Of a DNA stretch of 64,000 nt, positions 51,670-60,164 are shown piece after piece. The notes beneath the pieces are model-generated. The model made no database searches. It saw only the letters and a program-made list of their open reading frames with translations, and was not told where the DNA came from. The DNA is from Desulfomicrobium sp. UBA5193 (lineage in GTDB: Bacteria > Desulfobacterota > Desulfovibrionia > Desulfovibrionales > Desulfomicrobiaceae), in NCBI GenBank assembly GCA_002412965.1, contig DHWB01000003.1, forward strand, positions 52,504 through 116,503, in the 5' to 3' direction. Both the position numbers and the translations under genes were made by a program. Numbering within the stretch: position 1 is the first letter of the stretch; each line of letters begins with the position of its first letter.

Positions 51670-52533
51670 ATGGAGGAGACCTTGAGTACACTTATCAAAG
51701 AAAAATCAGAGGCCGGCAGACTTCATATCGACACCCCACTCATGGGAGAGTCTCTGGTCAGCAAGAAGTTTTTGGCCAAAACCGAATCCTCGGAATATTT
51801 CCGAATGCATCCAGATGTGAATGTGCTCAAAATTGGCGGACAATCCATAATGGATCGCGGTTCAAAGGCACTTTTTCCCATCATTGATGTGTTGCTCCAG
51901 GCCAAGGAGCAGTTCAAGATTTTGCTTATGACCGGTGGCGGCACACGAGCACGACACGTTTACAATATCGGCGTGGATCTCGGAATGCCCACAGGCGTGC
52001 TGTCGAAACTCGGGGACAAGGTTTCGTCCCAGAATGCTGAAATGCTGGCCGTGCTCCTGGCCAAACATGGCGGGGTGCGCATTGGGCACGGAGATCATCT
52101 GGAGCAATTGACCATGTTTTGCCAGGAAGGCTACTTGCCCATCACCACAGGTATCCCGCCCTATGGTTTCTTCGAGCATCCGGCGGAATTCGGATCCATC
52201 CCGCCGCATCGCACCGACAGCGGCGCGTTTCTGCTCGCCGAGAATATAGGTGCGAAGTCACTCATTTATCTGAAGGACGAACGGGGCCTTTACAGTGATG
52301 ATCCCAAGAAGGCCAAAAATATCGAAGAACTGCAATTCATTGACCGCATTTCCGTGTCCGATCTCATAGCCATGGATCTGGACGATCTCATCGTGGAGCG
52401 GCCTGTCCTGACCTTTCTCAAGCATTCCAAGTGCCTGAAGGAATTTCAGGTCATCGATGCCCTGCGTCATCCGGAGCACATCCTGGCTGCGCTCAATGGC
52501 GAACATGTGGGCACCATCGTCTACAAGGATTAG
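51670..52533 (+). CDS. Molybdenum-storage-protein-like amino-acid-kinase-fold protein
   Basis: A 287-residue protein of the amino-acid kinase (UMP-kinase-like) fold, resembling MosA/MosB of Azotobacter, which store polyoxomolybdate in an ATP-dependent cage. Visible blocks are VLKIGGQSIMDRGSKAL, LLMTGGGTRARHVYNIG, DKVSSQNAEMLAVLLAKHGG and PHRTDSGAFLLAENIGAK. True UMP kinases are shorter and have other motifs. Only one gene is present where Azotobacter has two. The ATG at 51670 has a weak site; a TTG at 51682 has GGAGGA in front and may be the true start. It follows the MOT1-type transporter. Confidence 0.82.
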   Translation: MEETLSTLIKEKSEAGRLHIDTPLMGESLVSKKFLAKTESSEYFRMHPDVNVLKIGGQSIMDRGSKALFPIIDVLLQAKEQFKILLMTGGGTRARHVYNIGVDLGMPTGVLSKLGDKVSSQNAEMLAVLLAKHGGVRIGHGDHLEQLTMFCQEGYLPITTGIPPYGFFEHPAEFGSIPPHRTDSGAFLLAENIGAKSLIYLKDERGLYSDDPKKAKNIEELQFIDRISVSDLIAMDLDDLIVERPVLTFLKHSKCLKEFQVIDALRHPEHILAALNGEHVGTIVYKD

Positions 52534-52541
52534 CTAACGGC

Positions 52542-52580
52542 AAAAAAAAGGCCGTCCCAAATCGGGGCGGCCTTTTTTTT
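52542..52580. terminator. Bidirectional terminator between mosA-like gene and minus-strand neighbour
   Basis: Stem GGCCGtCCC/GGGgCGGCC with an AAATC loop, flanked by eight T on the plus strand and eight A on the other side, so it works for both converging genes. Confidence 0.93.
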
Positions 52581-52597
52581 CGCGCATTAAGAGTTGG

Positions 52598-52810
52598 CTA
52601 TTCCGCCTTCTTCATTCCTTCTTTCCCTTCACCATCGCTCGGCAGATAGACAATGCTGGCTCCGCTGACCTTGGCGATTTCGTCCAGTTCGCACTTACGC
52701 ATGTGCTCGGCAGAAATTCTGATATCTCCACTGGTTCCGACAACACGAAAACGGGGGCGCTTTTCGCCCTTTTCGACTTTGCGTCTTTCGCGTACAAAAA
52801 TAGTGCTCAT
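52598..52810 (-). CDS. Small conserved hypothetical protein
   Basis: A 70-residue basic protein with MSTIFVRERRKVEKGEKRP at the N-terminus, a compact middle (RFRVVGTSGDIRISAEHMRK) and the block CELDEIAKVSGASIVYLP. The AGGAGG at the right distance before the ATG and the shared terminator support a real gene. The family is not recognised; it may be a small ferredoxin-independent regulator or DNA-binding protein, but nothing proves this. It is divergent from the PadR gene with a 62-base A/T-rich promoter region between. Confidence 0.65.
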   Translation of the reverse strand: MSTIFVRERRKVEKGEKRPRFRVVGTSGDIRISAEHMRKCELDEIAKVSGASIVYLPSDGEGKEGMKKAE

Positions 52811-52872
52811 GGGATGCCTCCTGTTGAGTTGGTTTCTTTTAATAAATATTTATATATGTTCTTAGAGGATAT

Positions 52873-53259
52873 ATGTCAACAAGTGAACATGAGGCCGGAG
52901 CCAGGCATGCCGGATCCGCCAAGCCGGAACGTTATATTCAGCCGTCGGTGTTGATGGCTTTGCTCGACGGGCCTTCCTACGGTTATCAGCTGTTACAGCG
53001 GTTGCCGGAGTACGGGTTTCTGCGGGACGAAGTTCCCCCCGGAATGATCTACAGGCATCTGAGGCAGATGGAAGAGGAAAAGCTTGTTGTCTCCCAGTGG
53101 GAGGCCGAGGGCTCCGGACCGGCCAAAAGAGTCTACGTGTTGACTCCTGAGGGAGGAGAAGTGCTGGAAGCCTGGGTGGCGCACATGGAGCGCAAAGCTC
53201 GCAGGCTCCTTGATTTTACGGAAGCCTATCATCTGCGCGCAAGTAAACCGACGGTGTGA
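52873..53259 (+). CDS. PadR-family transcription regulator
   Basis: A 128-residue regulator with a winged helix: VLMALLDGPSYGYQLLQRL, then IYRHLRQMEEEKLVVSQWE and RVYVLTPEGGEVLEAW, followed by a short helical dimerisation tail. PadR proteins repress transport or stress genes in response to ligands. It lies 13 bases before a CPA2 antiporter gene and probably controls that operon. It is divergent from the small minus-strand gene, so it may act on the shared region. Confidence 0.92.
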   Translation: MSTSEHEAGARHAGSAKPERYIQPSVLMALLDGPSYGYQLLQRLPEYGFLRDEVPPGMIYRHLRQMEEEKLVVSQWEAEGSGPAKRVYVLTPEGGEVLEAWVAHMERKARRLLDFTEAYHLRASKPTV

Positions 53260-53272
53260 TGAGGAGCAGAGC

Positions 53273-55273
53273 ATGAGCGTCGAGATTCCTATTCTTGCCG
53301 ATGCGGTCATGGTCTTTGGCCTGTCCTGCGCGGTCATCGTGGCCAGCCACAAGCTGCGGATTCCGACCATTATCGGGTTTCTGCTCACGGGCGTGCTCGC
53401 CGGTCCTCATTGTCTGGGTTTGGTGGGCGCTACGCATGAAGTCGAGATGTTCGCGGAGGTCGGGGTCATCCTGCTCCTGTTCGTCATTGGCCTCGAATTG
53501 TCCCTGGATGAGCTGATCCGGCTCAAGCGTCCGGTTTTTGTCGGCGGTGCGGCGCAGGTGCTGCTGACCATCGCGGTCATGGGGCTGCCGCTGATGTTCT
53601 TTGACGTTGGGCTCGGCAAGTCCCTGTTCATCGGCTTCCTGGCCGCCCTGTCCAGCACGGCCATCGTGCTTAAGGTTTTGGGAGAAAAAGCGCAGCTGGC
53701 CGCGCCGCATGGCCGTATCGCGCTTGGGGCGCTCATTTTCCAGGACGTGGCCGTGGTGCCCATGATGCTTTTGGTGCCCTTGCTGGCCGGAGCTTCCGGC
53801 AACCCTTGGCTCAGCCTCGGCGAGATGCTGCTCAAGGGCGCTTTTGTGGCTGGGGTCATCTTCATCGGCGCGCGCAAGGTCGTTCCGCTGATCCTGGGCG
53901 CGGTCATCCGCACCCGCAGCCGCGAACTTTTTCTCATGACCACGCTCGGTTTGTGCTTCGCCATTGCCCTGCTGACGTCCACGGCGGGCCTGTCCCTGTC
54001 CCTGGGGGCTTTTCTGGCGGGGCTGATCATGAGCGAGTCCGAATACAGCCACTCGGCCCTGGAGGGGGTGCTGCCGTTTCGCGATGTCTTCACCAGCGTC
54101 TTTTTCGTGTCCATCGGCATGTTGCTGGACCCGGCCTTTGTGGTCACGCACCTGCCGCAGGTCATGGGCCTGACCCTGGCCGCGCTGCTGGCCAAGACGC
54201 TGCTTGCCGCGGCCGCGGGGCGCATCCTGGGCTATCCCCTGCACGTGTCCATCCTGGGAGGATTGTGCCTGTGCCAGATCGGCGAGTTCTCCTTTGTCCT
54301 GGCCGGGGTGGGCATGGGGCACAATATGCTCACCGCCGTGGAGTACCAGTACTTTTTGGCCGTTGCCATCGTGACCATGGCGCTCACGCCCTTCCTCATC
54401 GCCGGGGTACCGGCCATTTCCGGCCGCCTGGCCCAGCTCCTGCCCGTGGGCATGAGCCTCAAGGCGGAGAAGGATACGGATACGGACCTGACGGACCACC
54501 TCATCATCGCCGGATTTGGTCTCGGCGGACATCATTTGGCCCGGGCGGCCCAGGCGGCGGGCATCCGTTACGTCATCCTGGAAATGAACCCGGACACGGT
54601 GCGCCGCGAACGCGACAAGGGCGAGCCCATCCTCTTCGGCGATGCCTCCCAGGCTGCGGTGCTGGAGCATATCAATGTGACCACGGCCCGCATTCTGGCC
54701 GTGGTCATCTCCGACCCGGCCGCCATTGGCCGCATCGTGGCCACGGCCAGGGCGATCAATCCGGGGCTGCACATCGTCGTGCGCACCCGTTTTGTCAGCG
54801 AGATCGAGGCGCTGTTGCAAATGGGCGCCCAGGAGGTGGTGGCTGAGGAGTACGAAACCTCCGTCGAGATGTTCATCCGCGTCCTGTCCACCTATCTGGT
54901 GCCCAAGGGCGACATCGAGCGCTTCGTGCGCGAGATCCGGGCCGAGGGGTACGGCATGCTGCGCAGGCCCATGCTGAACATGGCCGACGCCTGCAACCTC
55001 GGCGGCACCTGCTCCTCATTTGGCGCGACAGTGCTGACGGTTGCCCGGGGTGCGTTCGTTGACGGAAAAAGCCTGGTTCAGGCGGAACTGCGCAGGGAGC
55101 ACGGCTTGACCGTTGTGGCCGTGCAGCGTGGAGAGGAGACTCACATCAATCCGAACCCGGATTGGTCCATTCGAGCCGGAGACAGGGTGCATGTGTTTGG
55201 CGAGCAGGCCGTGATTTCGGACAAGGCGCGGCTTTTTATCGGAAAAAATGGCGTGACGGACAACATTGTCTGA
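53273..55273 (+). CDS. CPA2-family cation/proton antiporter with RCK domains (KefB/YbaL-like)
   Basis: A 666-residue protein. The N-terminal part holds about 12-13 transmembrane helices, with the conserved LSSTAIVLKVL and ALIFQDVAVVPMML (FQD motif) of CPA2 antiporters. A cytoplasmic TrkA-N domain (HLIIAGFGLGGHHLARAAQ, about residues 405-520) is followed by a TrkA-C domain (about 580-660). It probably moves K+ or Na+ against H+ and is gated by nucleotide. The start at 53273 has GAGGAG and excludes an upstream in-frame ATG within the PadR gene. The regulator PadR is immediately upstream. Confidence 0.92.
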   Translation: MSVEIPILADAVMVFGLSCAVIVASHKLRIPTIIGFLLTGVLAGPHCLGLVGATHEVEMFAEVGVILLLFVIGLELSLDELIRLKRPVFVGGAAQVLLTIAVMGLPLMFFDVGLGKSLFIGFLAALSSTAIVLKVLGEKAQLAAPHGRIALGALIFQDVAVVPMMLLVPLLAGASGNPWLSLGEMLLKGAFVAGVIFIGARKVVPLILGAVIRTRSRELFLMTTLGLCFAIALLTSTAGLSLSLGAFLAGLIMSESEYSHSALEGVLPFRDVFTSVFFVSIGMLLDPAFVVTHLPQVMGLTLAALLAKTLLAAAAGRILGYPLHVSILGGLCLCQIGEFSFVLAGVGMGHNMLTAVEYQYFLAVAIVTMALTPFLIAGVPAISGRLAQLLPVGMSLKAEKDTDTDLTDHLIIAGFGLGGHHLARAAQAAGIRYVILEMNPDTVRRERDKGEPILFGDASQAAVLEHINVTTARILAVVISDPAAIGRIVATARAINPGLHIVVRTRFVSEIEALLQMGAQEVVAEEYETSVEMFIRVLSTYLVPKGDIERFVREIRAEGYGMLRRPMLNMADACNLGGTCSSFGATVLTVARGAFVDGKSLVQAELRREHGLTVVAVQRGEETHINPNPDWSIRAGDRVHVFGEQAVISDKARLFIGKNGVTDNIV

Positions 55274-55283
55274 AGGGGAGAAC

Positions 55284-55433
55284 ATGTTTCTCGTTGAAAT
55301 GATGCGCAGATTGATTTCCCAGGTCCGGGTCTGTCCGAGCTGTGGACACCGGCAGCCGCCGAGTTCCGGCGAGAAGCGCCGGGAGCGTTGCGAGAAATGC
55401 GGCGCGCCCCTGCCGCCCAAGGAAAAAGGGTAG
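55284..55433 (+). CDS. Short zinc-ribbon protein
   Basis: A 49-residue protein (MFLVEMMRRLISQVRVCP at the start) with two CxxC pairs, CPSCGH and CEKCGA, 17 residues apart, which form a minimal zinc ribbon. It lies 10 bases after the antiporter stop with AAGGGGAG in front, so it probably belongs to the same transcript. The ending PLPPKEKG is hydrophilic. No family is assigned, but the pattern is that of zinc-ribbon regulatory or ribosome-associated proteins. Confidence 0.7.
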   Translation: MFLVEMMRRLISQVRVCPSCGHRQPPSSGEKRRERCEKCGAPLPPKEKG

Positions 55434-55447
55434 GGGAGGATGATTCC

Positions 55448-55468
55448 AAATCTGAAATCTGAAATCTG
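55448..55468 (+). repeat. Heptanucleotide microsatellite (AAATCTG)3
   Basis: Three perfect copies of AAATCTG, then AAATTTT. The tract lies inside a larger imperfect hairpin TTCCAAA ... TTTTGGAA (55445-55479). It is non-coding and could vary in copy number by slippage. Confidence 0.6.
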
Positions 55469-55495
55469 AAATTTTGGAACCTGGCGAACAGACGA

Positions 55496-55539
55496 GAAAC
55501 GCGCTCCCGCTCTCACATGGCAGAGGGGGAGCGCGTTTC
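55496..55539. terminator. Intergenic hairpin between convergent genes
   Basis: A perfect 13-base stem GAAACGCGCTCCC/GGGAGCGCGTTTC with an 18-base loop, placed between the zinc-ribbon gene and the DUF4139 gene on the other strand. Its T-runs are weak on both sides, so it may be a terminator or an RNA stabiliser. Confidence 0.65.
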
Positions 55540-55569
55540 TTATTGGCGTGAATGCCTGCCGGAGCTTGT

Positions 55570-57096
55570 CTACCACCTCCAGCCGGGATCGATGTTCAGG
55601 TCTTCGGGGGCGTCGAGTCTGAGATCCAGGGAGATGATCATCTCCTTGCCTGCCGCGATGGTGCTGTTCCAGGCCAGGATTTCCGGATCGTCCTCGTGCA
55701 GGGGTTCGGGGCTGGTCGTGAATTCGACAGTGATGCGCTCGTCGCGGGGCAGGGGCCGCGGTTCCTCGATACGCACCTGGGCAGGACGGTCGGAGGCGTT
55801 GCGCACGGTCATTGTCCACTGGCGCAGAAAGGTCTGTTTTTGCTTGAAGAGGCCCTTTTCGCCGGTTTTCTTGTCGTTCAAGGCCGTGGTGCAGGTCAGT
55901 AGCGGGTCGGTGCCGAAGAAGAGGGTTGCCTCCCTGCCGGAGAGGGAAAATTGCCGCTGGTCGACCATGGCCCCGTCGATGAAGAAGAAGGCGTTGCCGG
56001 CGGGCAACTCCCTGGGTGTGTCGAATTCGGCCTTGGCCTGCACAAAAGCCTTGGAATCAAGACTTGGCCGGATCAGATGCACGAAATCGGCCGGCCAGGC
56101 GGCCTGTTCGATTTCGAAGATCCGGGTGTCGCCGGCCGGGACTGATTTCTTGCCCATGTTCCAGGCGGCGTATGTGCTGTGCCGGATCTGCACGGGCTGG
56201 GGCGGAGCGGCTCCCTGGACCTCGTCGGCGGCGCTGGAGCGCATTTCCATCATGGCCGGAGCGGCCATGGCTTTGTGGAAAACGCGCAGGGGCCCTATTT
56301 CCCAGGGCGGCAGGATCGATGGTTCGGCCTGGATTTCGGGCTGCATGGTGGCCAGGAAAAGCCGCACGTCGCTCCAGTCCTGGCCTGACCGCTGCCAGAC
56401 CTTGGCTTGCCAGGAAAAGTCGATGGTCTTGCGGGCCGGCGCGGCTTCCAGACGATAGAGGGGAACCCAGCCGCAGTCGCGCAGGCTGTAGGCATAGGAA
56501 AGCTCCTTCGGCGCTGGCCCGGCCACCAGGACGCGCACTTCCCAGACGGTTCGTCCCTGCCCTGCAGCGTTGGCGATTTCCTGTTCCACCCAGGCGATTT
56601 TCGTATTCAGGTCTTCAAGACTGGTTTCCAGGGACTGGGCTTTGGCGGTGTCTGTACCCAGGGCCTTGCCCATTTCTTCCGCCAGTTCGCGCAGGGCGGC
56701 CACGGTGAGTTCGCCGGGTTTGGTCTGGGCCTTCCAGAAGGCGATGCGTCCGCGCACGCCTTCCAGGTCGGACAGCACCGCGTTGCGTTCCGTCTTCAGT
56801 TCGGCCAAGCGCCGGTTGAGCGGCTCAAGTGCGCTTTGATTCTGTTCGCGCCGGGTCTTCCAGCTCAGGTCCGCGATGGTTCCCTTGTCGGCCAGGCGGC
56901 CAAAGCGCAGGCTGGCCGGGTCGGCCTGGCCCGGCAGGATCAGGGTGCAGGAAGAGAGGCCGGCTTCGCCGGGCTCCGGCGTCACCGCCGAAACCTCCTC
57001 GACCTGGGCGGAATCGGGAAAGAGGGTCACCTGTGTCGGCGCGGCCCAGGCCCAGAGGGGAAAGAGAAGCATGATCGTGGTCAGAATTCTGGTCAT
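55570..57096 (-). CDS. Exported DUF4140/DUF4139 protein (mucoidy-inhibitor MuiA-like)
   Basis: A 508-residue protein with a signal peptide (MTRILTTIMLLFPLWAWAAP, cleavage after WAWAA). An N-terminal DUF4140 beta domain (VTLFPDSAQVEEVSAVTPE) is followed by a coiled-coil section (about residues 80-165) and a C-terminal DUF4139 domain with SLRDCGWVPLYRLEA and VQIRHSTYAAWNMGK. The family acts in the envelope in an unknown way; a fungal-style homologue is MuiA. The ATG at 57096 has GGAGGACAC in front. A terminator-like stem separates it from the next upstream gene. Confidence 0.85.
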   Translation of the reverse strand: MTRILTTIMLLFPLWAWAAPTQVTLFPDSAQVEEVSAVTPEPGEAGLSSCTLILPGQADPASLRFGRLADKGTIADLSWKTRREQNQSALEPLNRRLAELKTERNAVLSDLEGVRGRIAFWKAQTKPGELTVAALRELAEEMGKALGTDTAKAQSLETSLEDLNTKIAWVEQEIANAAGQGRTVWEVRVLVAGPAPKELSYAYSLRDCGWVPLYRLEAAPARKTIDFSWQAKVWQRSGQDWSDVRLFLATMQPEIQAEPSILPPWEIGPLRVFHKAMAAPAMMEMRSSAADEVQGAAPPQPVQIRHSTYAAWNMGKKSVPAGDTRIFEIEQAAWPADFVHLIRPSLDSKAFVQAKAEFDTPRELPAGNAFFFIDGAMVDQRQFSLSGREATLFFGTDPLLTCTTALNDKKTGEKGLFKQKQTFLRQWTMTVRNASDRPAQVRIEEPRPLPRDERITVEFTTSPEPLHEDDPEILAWNSTIAAGKEMIISLDLRLDAPEDLNIDPGWRW

Positions 57097-57110
57097 GTGT
57101 CCTCCTGCGT

Positions 57111-57136
57111 AAAAATAAGCCGACCCGAGGGTCGGC
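57111..57136 (-). terminator. Terminator after the CoA-disulfide reductase gene
   Basis: Minus-strand stem GCCGACCC/GGGTCGGC, then TTATTTTT. It lies 11 bases beyond the stop at 57147. Confidence 0.88.
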
Positions 57137-57146
57137 CGTTGCGGTC

Positions 57147-58865
57147 TCAATCTTCCTGGCTCGGATCGAACCCGAGCTGCTTGATGAAGCCCATGCCGCC
57201 TTGCAGGTTGACCGGTTCCATGAGCCCGGCATGGCGCAGAATGACCTGGGATTCGTAGGATCTGCCGCCAGTGTTGCACAGCAGCACGACCTTCTTGTCC
57301 TTGGGGATCTCGTCCAGCCTGCCCCGGATCTGTCCCTGGGGGATGTTTTTCCAGAATTCCGGGTACTTGTTCACAAACGGCTCGGCGTTGCCCCACTCGC
57401 GGGTGTCTATGCACAGCAGGTTTTCGCTGACGCGGTTTTCCCAGAGTTTGGCGAATTCGAGGGGCTGAAGGGGGACGTTCCTGCCCACGAGGATGTTCTC
57501 GGCAGTGTTGGCCGCGGCGTTGAGCACGTCCATGGCCGAACCGAAGGGCGGCGCGTAGGCCATCTCCAGACTGGACACATCGCGCAGGGTGGCGCGGAAT
57601 TTGAGAATGGCGGCCATGGTGTCGATGCGGCCCTTGAGCGAATCGCCGTTCTGGCAGGCGCCCTGCAGGCCCAGAACCCGTCCGCTGCGGCGCTCGACCA
57701 CGATTTCCAGGCTGACCATGTCGCGCTTGGGGTAGAAATGGGAATGGTCACTCATGATGACGTGGGTGCTGAAGGCGTCGAATCCTTCGCGCAAGGCCAC
57801 GGGCAGGGACAGGCCGGTGCCCGAGAAGGCGTAATCGAAGAGTTTGATGATGTAGGTGCCGACCACTCCGTCAAAGGTCTCCCTTCCTCCGGCCACATTG
57901 GTGCCGATGATGCGTCCCTGGCTGTTGGCCAGAGAGCCCAGCGGGAAGTAGCCGATTTTTCCGGTGACGATGTTTTCGACGACCACGCAGTCGCCGCCGG
58001 CGTAAACGTCCGGGTCCGAGGTCTGCATGGTCTTGGAGACGATGATGCCGCCGCGCTCGGAGCAGGACAGTCCGGCTTCCCGGGCCAGGGAATCATTGGG
58101 GATGACGCCGACAGCCAGGATGACCAGATCGGCGTCGACGGTGCGCTTGTTGGTCACCACGCGCGTGACCTTGCCGTCCTCGCCCTCGATGGCCTGTACC
58201 ATTTCCGAAGTGCAGACCGTGACACCGTTCTCGGCGAGATGCTTTTCGGCGATGGTGGCCATGGCCTTGCTCATGAATCCGGGCATGATCTGGTCCGCGA
58301 CCTCGATGACTGTGGTCTCGATACCCCACATGTCGGCAAAGGATTCCGCCATTTCCAGACCGATGAAGCCTCCTCCAACGATGACGGCCGAGCCTACGCT
58401 GCCCGATGTCACCTGCTCCTTGAGGCGGATGGCTTCGCCCAGGGTGCTCACGGTGAAGACATTGCCCAGGTCGCGTCCGGGGATGGGCAGCTTGCGGGGT
58501 GTGCTGCCCATGCCCAGGACCAGCTTGTCGTAGGGCAGCGCGGTCTGGGTGCCGTCCTTGGCCTGGACCAGGACGGTCTTGGCCTTGCGGTCAATGGACA
58601 GGGCGCGGGTCTCGGTCAAGACTTTGAAGTCTTTGCAATCCTGGAAGAACTGCTCGTCGCGGACCATGTGGAAACTGGTTTCCTGCAGCTGCTGGTGGTC
58701 GCTGACGTCTCCTGATACATAATAGGGGATGCCGCAGCCGCCGTAGGAGATGAGCTTGCTGGCGTCGACCAGGGTTACGCTCGCGTCGGGGTTCACTCGT
58801 TTGATTCGGCATGCGGCCTTGGGTCCAAGGGCCACGCCGCCTATGACAACAACGTTTAGAGGCAT
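57147..58865 (-). CDS. CoA-disulfide reductase/persulfide reductase fused to rhodanese
   Basis: A 572-residue flavoprotein. The N-terminal FAD/NAD(P) fold has VVVIGGVALGPKAACRIKR and the redox Cys44 in YGGCGIPYYVSGD, as in CoA-disulfide reductases. The second dinucleotide motif is VIVGGGFIGLEMAES. The C-terminal rhodanese domain has the catalytic Cys in LLCNTGGRSYES (about residue 528). This fusion (Npsr/CoADR-RHD) uses NADH to reduce CoA or glutathione persulfides and disulfides, a plausible sulfur role in a sulfide-producing anaerobe. It is monocistronic. Confidence 0.93.
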   Translation of the reverse strand: MPLNVVVIGGVALGPKAACRIKRVNPDASVTLVDASKLISYGGCGIPYYVSGDVSDHQQLQETSFHMVRDEQFFQDCKDFKVLTETRALSIDRKAKTVLVQAKDGTQTALPYDKLVLGMGSTPRKLPIPGRDLGNVFTVSTLGEAIRLKEQVTSGSVGSAVIVGGGFIGLEMAESFADMWGIETTVIEVADQIMPGFMSKAMATIAEKHLAENGVTVCTSEMVQAIEGEDGKVTRVVTNKRTVDADLVILAVGVIPNDSLAREAGLSCSERGGIIVSKTMQTSDPDVYAGGDCVVVENIVTGKIGYFPLGSLANSQGRIIGTNVAGGRETFDGVVGTYIIKLFDYAFSGTGLSLPVALREGFDAFSTHVIMSDHSHFYPKRDMVSLEIVVERRSGRVLGLQGACQNGDSLKGRIDTMAAILKFRATLRDVSSLEMAYAPPFGSAMDVLNAAANTAENILVGRNVPLQPLEFAKLWENRVSENLLCIDTREWGNAEPFVNKYPEFWKNIPQGQIRGRLDEIPKDKKVVLLCNTGGRSYESQVILRHAGLMEPVNLQGGMGFIKQLGFDPSQED

Positions 58866-59142
58866 GAAAAGCTCCTTCGGATAAAAGAGTGTTGCGATAT
58901 CGAAATAATGAATTCAGACGGGTTCGCTTGCTAATATATTTTAGTTCGAAGGGGTAGGAAAAAAACGTCCTGCCTGTCCGCACCGCTCCCAAGCAGAGAG
59001 GCACTCGTGCCGTGAGCGGGCTGCATTTAGGGCTTGTAAAGCCAGACCATGAAAGAAGTCCCGAGTCCCTTTTGACACCAAATGAGCATGGCGCGGACTG
59101 GCCGGGGAGAGGCTGAAGGCGGATGCGGACTCTCCCCGACGG

Positions 59143-59508
59143 TCAGGCGAAGATATCGGAAGGTACGTAGGGGTGCGTTCCCTCGATAACCGGGATTCCC
59201 GCTTTTGCCGAGATCTTCTTGATGATCTCGGCCTTATAGGGACACTGCTCGGCGATGCACGGGGCGATGTGGATGACCGTGGGCTTTTCGTTCATGGGCG
59301 CATTCCAGAGCTTGACCTGCATCAGGCGGGTTACGATGGCCGGTGCAGGGCAGCCGCCGCATCCGACCATGCCCACAATCTCCGCCTCCGTGTCCTCATA
59401 GAGTTCAAAAATTCCTTTCCGTCTGTTGAATGCGACAAGACAGCGGGAACACCCTATACAGACATCGTCCATGGTATTTTTACAGCCGACGATCAGAATT
59501 TTTTCCAT
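59143..59508 (-). CDS. CGGC-domain protein
   Basis: A 121-residue protein with the CGGC family motif VGCGGCPAP near the centre. Other Cys are CKNT (residue 9), CIGCSRC (residues 17-23) and CIAEQCP, enough for an Fe-S or zinc site. The family is common in anaerobes and is usually of unknown function, often near redox genes. The ATG has AGGAGA in front. Past the stop, a hairpin CGGGGAGAG/CTCTCCCCG (59108-59151 approximately) lacks a T-run. Confidence 0.85.
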   Translation of the reverse strand: MEKILIVGCKNTMDDVCIGCSRCLVAFNRRKGIFELYEDTEAEIVGMVGCGGCPAPAIVTRLMQVKLWNAPMNEKPTVIHIAPCIAEQCPYKAEIIKKISAKAGIPVIEGTHPYVPSDIFA

Positions 59509-59847
59509 CTCCTGCCTCCATGTTAAAATTTAGAATATCAGTATGTTATAATTATAGGGCAATTCTAGATCGATTCTTGGGCATTGGCAAGGTGGATGGC
59601 TGGATTTCGGGGGTGAAGTGCAGGGCCGATTCGTCATCGCATGTCGGTTCCAGTTCCCCTGATCCTTTTCCGGCATCGTCGTCCGGTGTTCGGATACGCT
59701 CATGCCTTGCGGGTTTTTTCGCGTGCCGGGGGGCTTTTGAGGCTTGCTTTTAGCGCACGCGGCATTAATAGTCCCGGCGGGGTGATCCCCACCCACGGTG
59801 CTGCTCGGGTGATGAGCGGCACCCGGAAGCCAACATCAGGAGAGAGC
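59509..59847. other. Divergent intergenic region before the N-degron operon
   Basis: About 340 bases. A/T-rich near 59520-59560 with a TATAAT at about 59543, which could be the -10 of the rightward transcript. There are no supported genes: the open frames seen are continuous with the next CDS but lack the conserved start. I see no operator palindrome. Confidence 0.4.
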
Positions 59848-60150
59848 ATGGCTGAAACCATCGACGATATTTCCATAGACTGGACCGACGAAGAGGGAGT
59901 CCAGAAGGTTCGGGAGCTGAAGAAGGAAGTGCTGACCCGTGGCGCATGGGCCACCGTGCTCTTCGCCTATCAGGAAGTGGGGCGCGGCGAGGAGGAGTTT
60001 GGGCCGGTCAAGTTCCGGGTTGGGCGCTACCAGAAGCGCAACGGGCGCTTTTCTCCTCATTCCAAGTTCAATATTTCCTCGGTCAAGCAGGCCAAGCAGG
60101 TTGTGCAGATTTTGCAGACCTGGATCGAAGAGTACGGTGAAGATGAGTAA
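59848..60150 (+). CDS. Conserved hypothetical protein of the N-degron operon
   Basis: A 100-residue acidic protein (MAETIDDISIDWTDEEGVQK...) with a compact mid-section (ATVLFAYQEVGRGEEEFGPV) and C-terminal helix (VKQAKQVVQILQTWIEEYGED). The ATG at 59848 has AGGAGAG and begins the conserved region. It precedes clpS by 14 bases and is probably cotranscribed. I do not recognise the family; it could be a substrate-handling or regulatory partner of ClpAP. Confidence 0.75.
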   Translation: MAETIDDISIDWTDEEGVQKVRELKKEVLTRGAWATVLFAYQEVGRGEEEFGPVKFRVGRYQKRNGRFSPHSKFNISSVKQAKQVVQILQTWIEEYGEDE

Positions 60151-60164
60151 GTCCGGGGTGCGCC

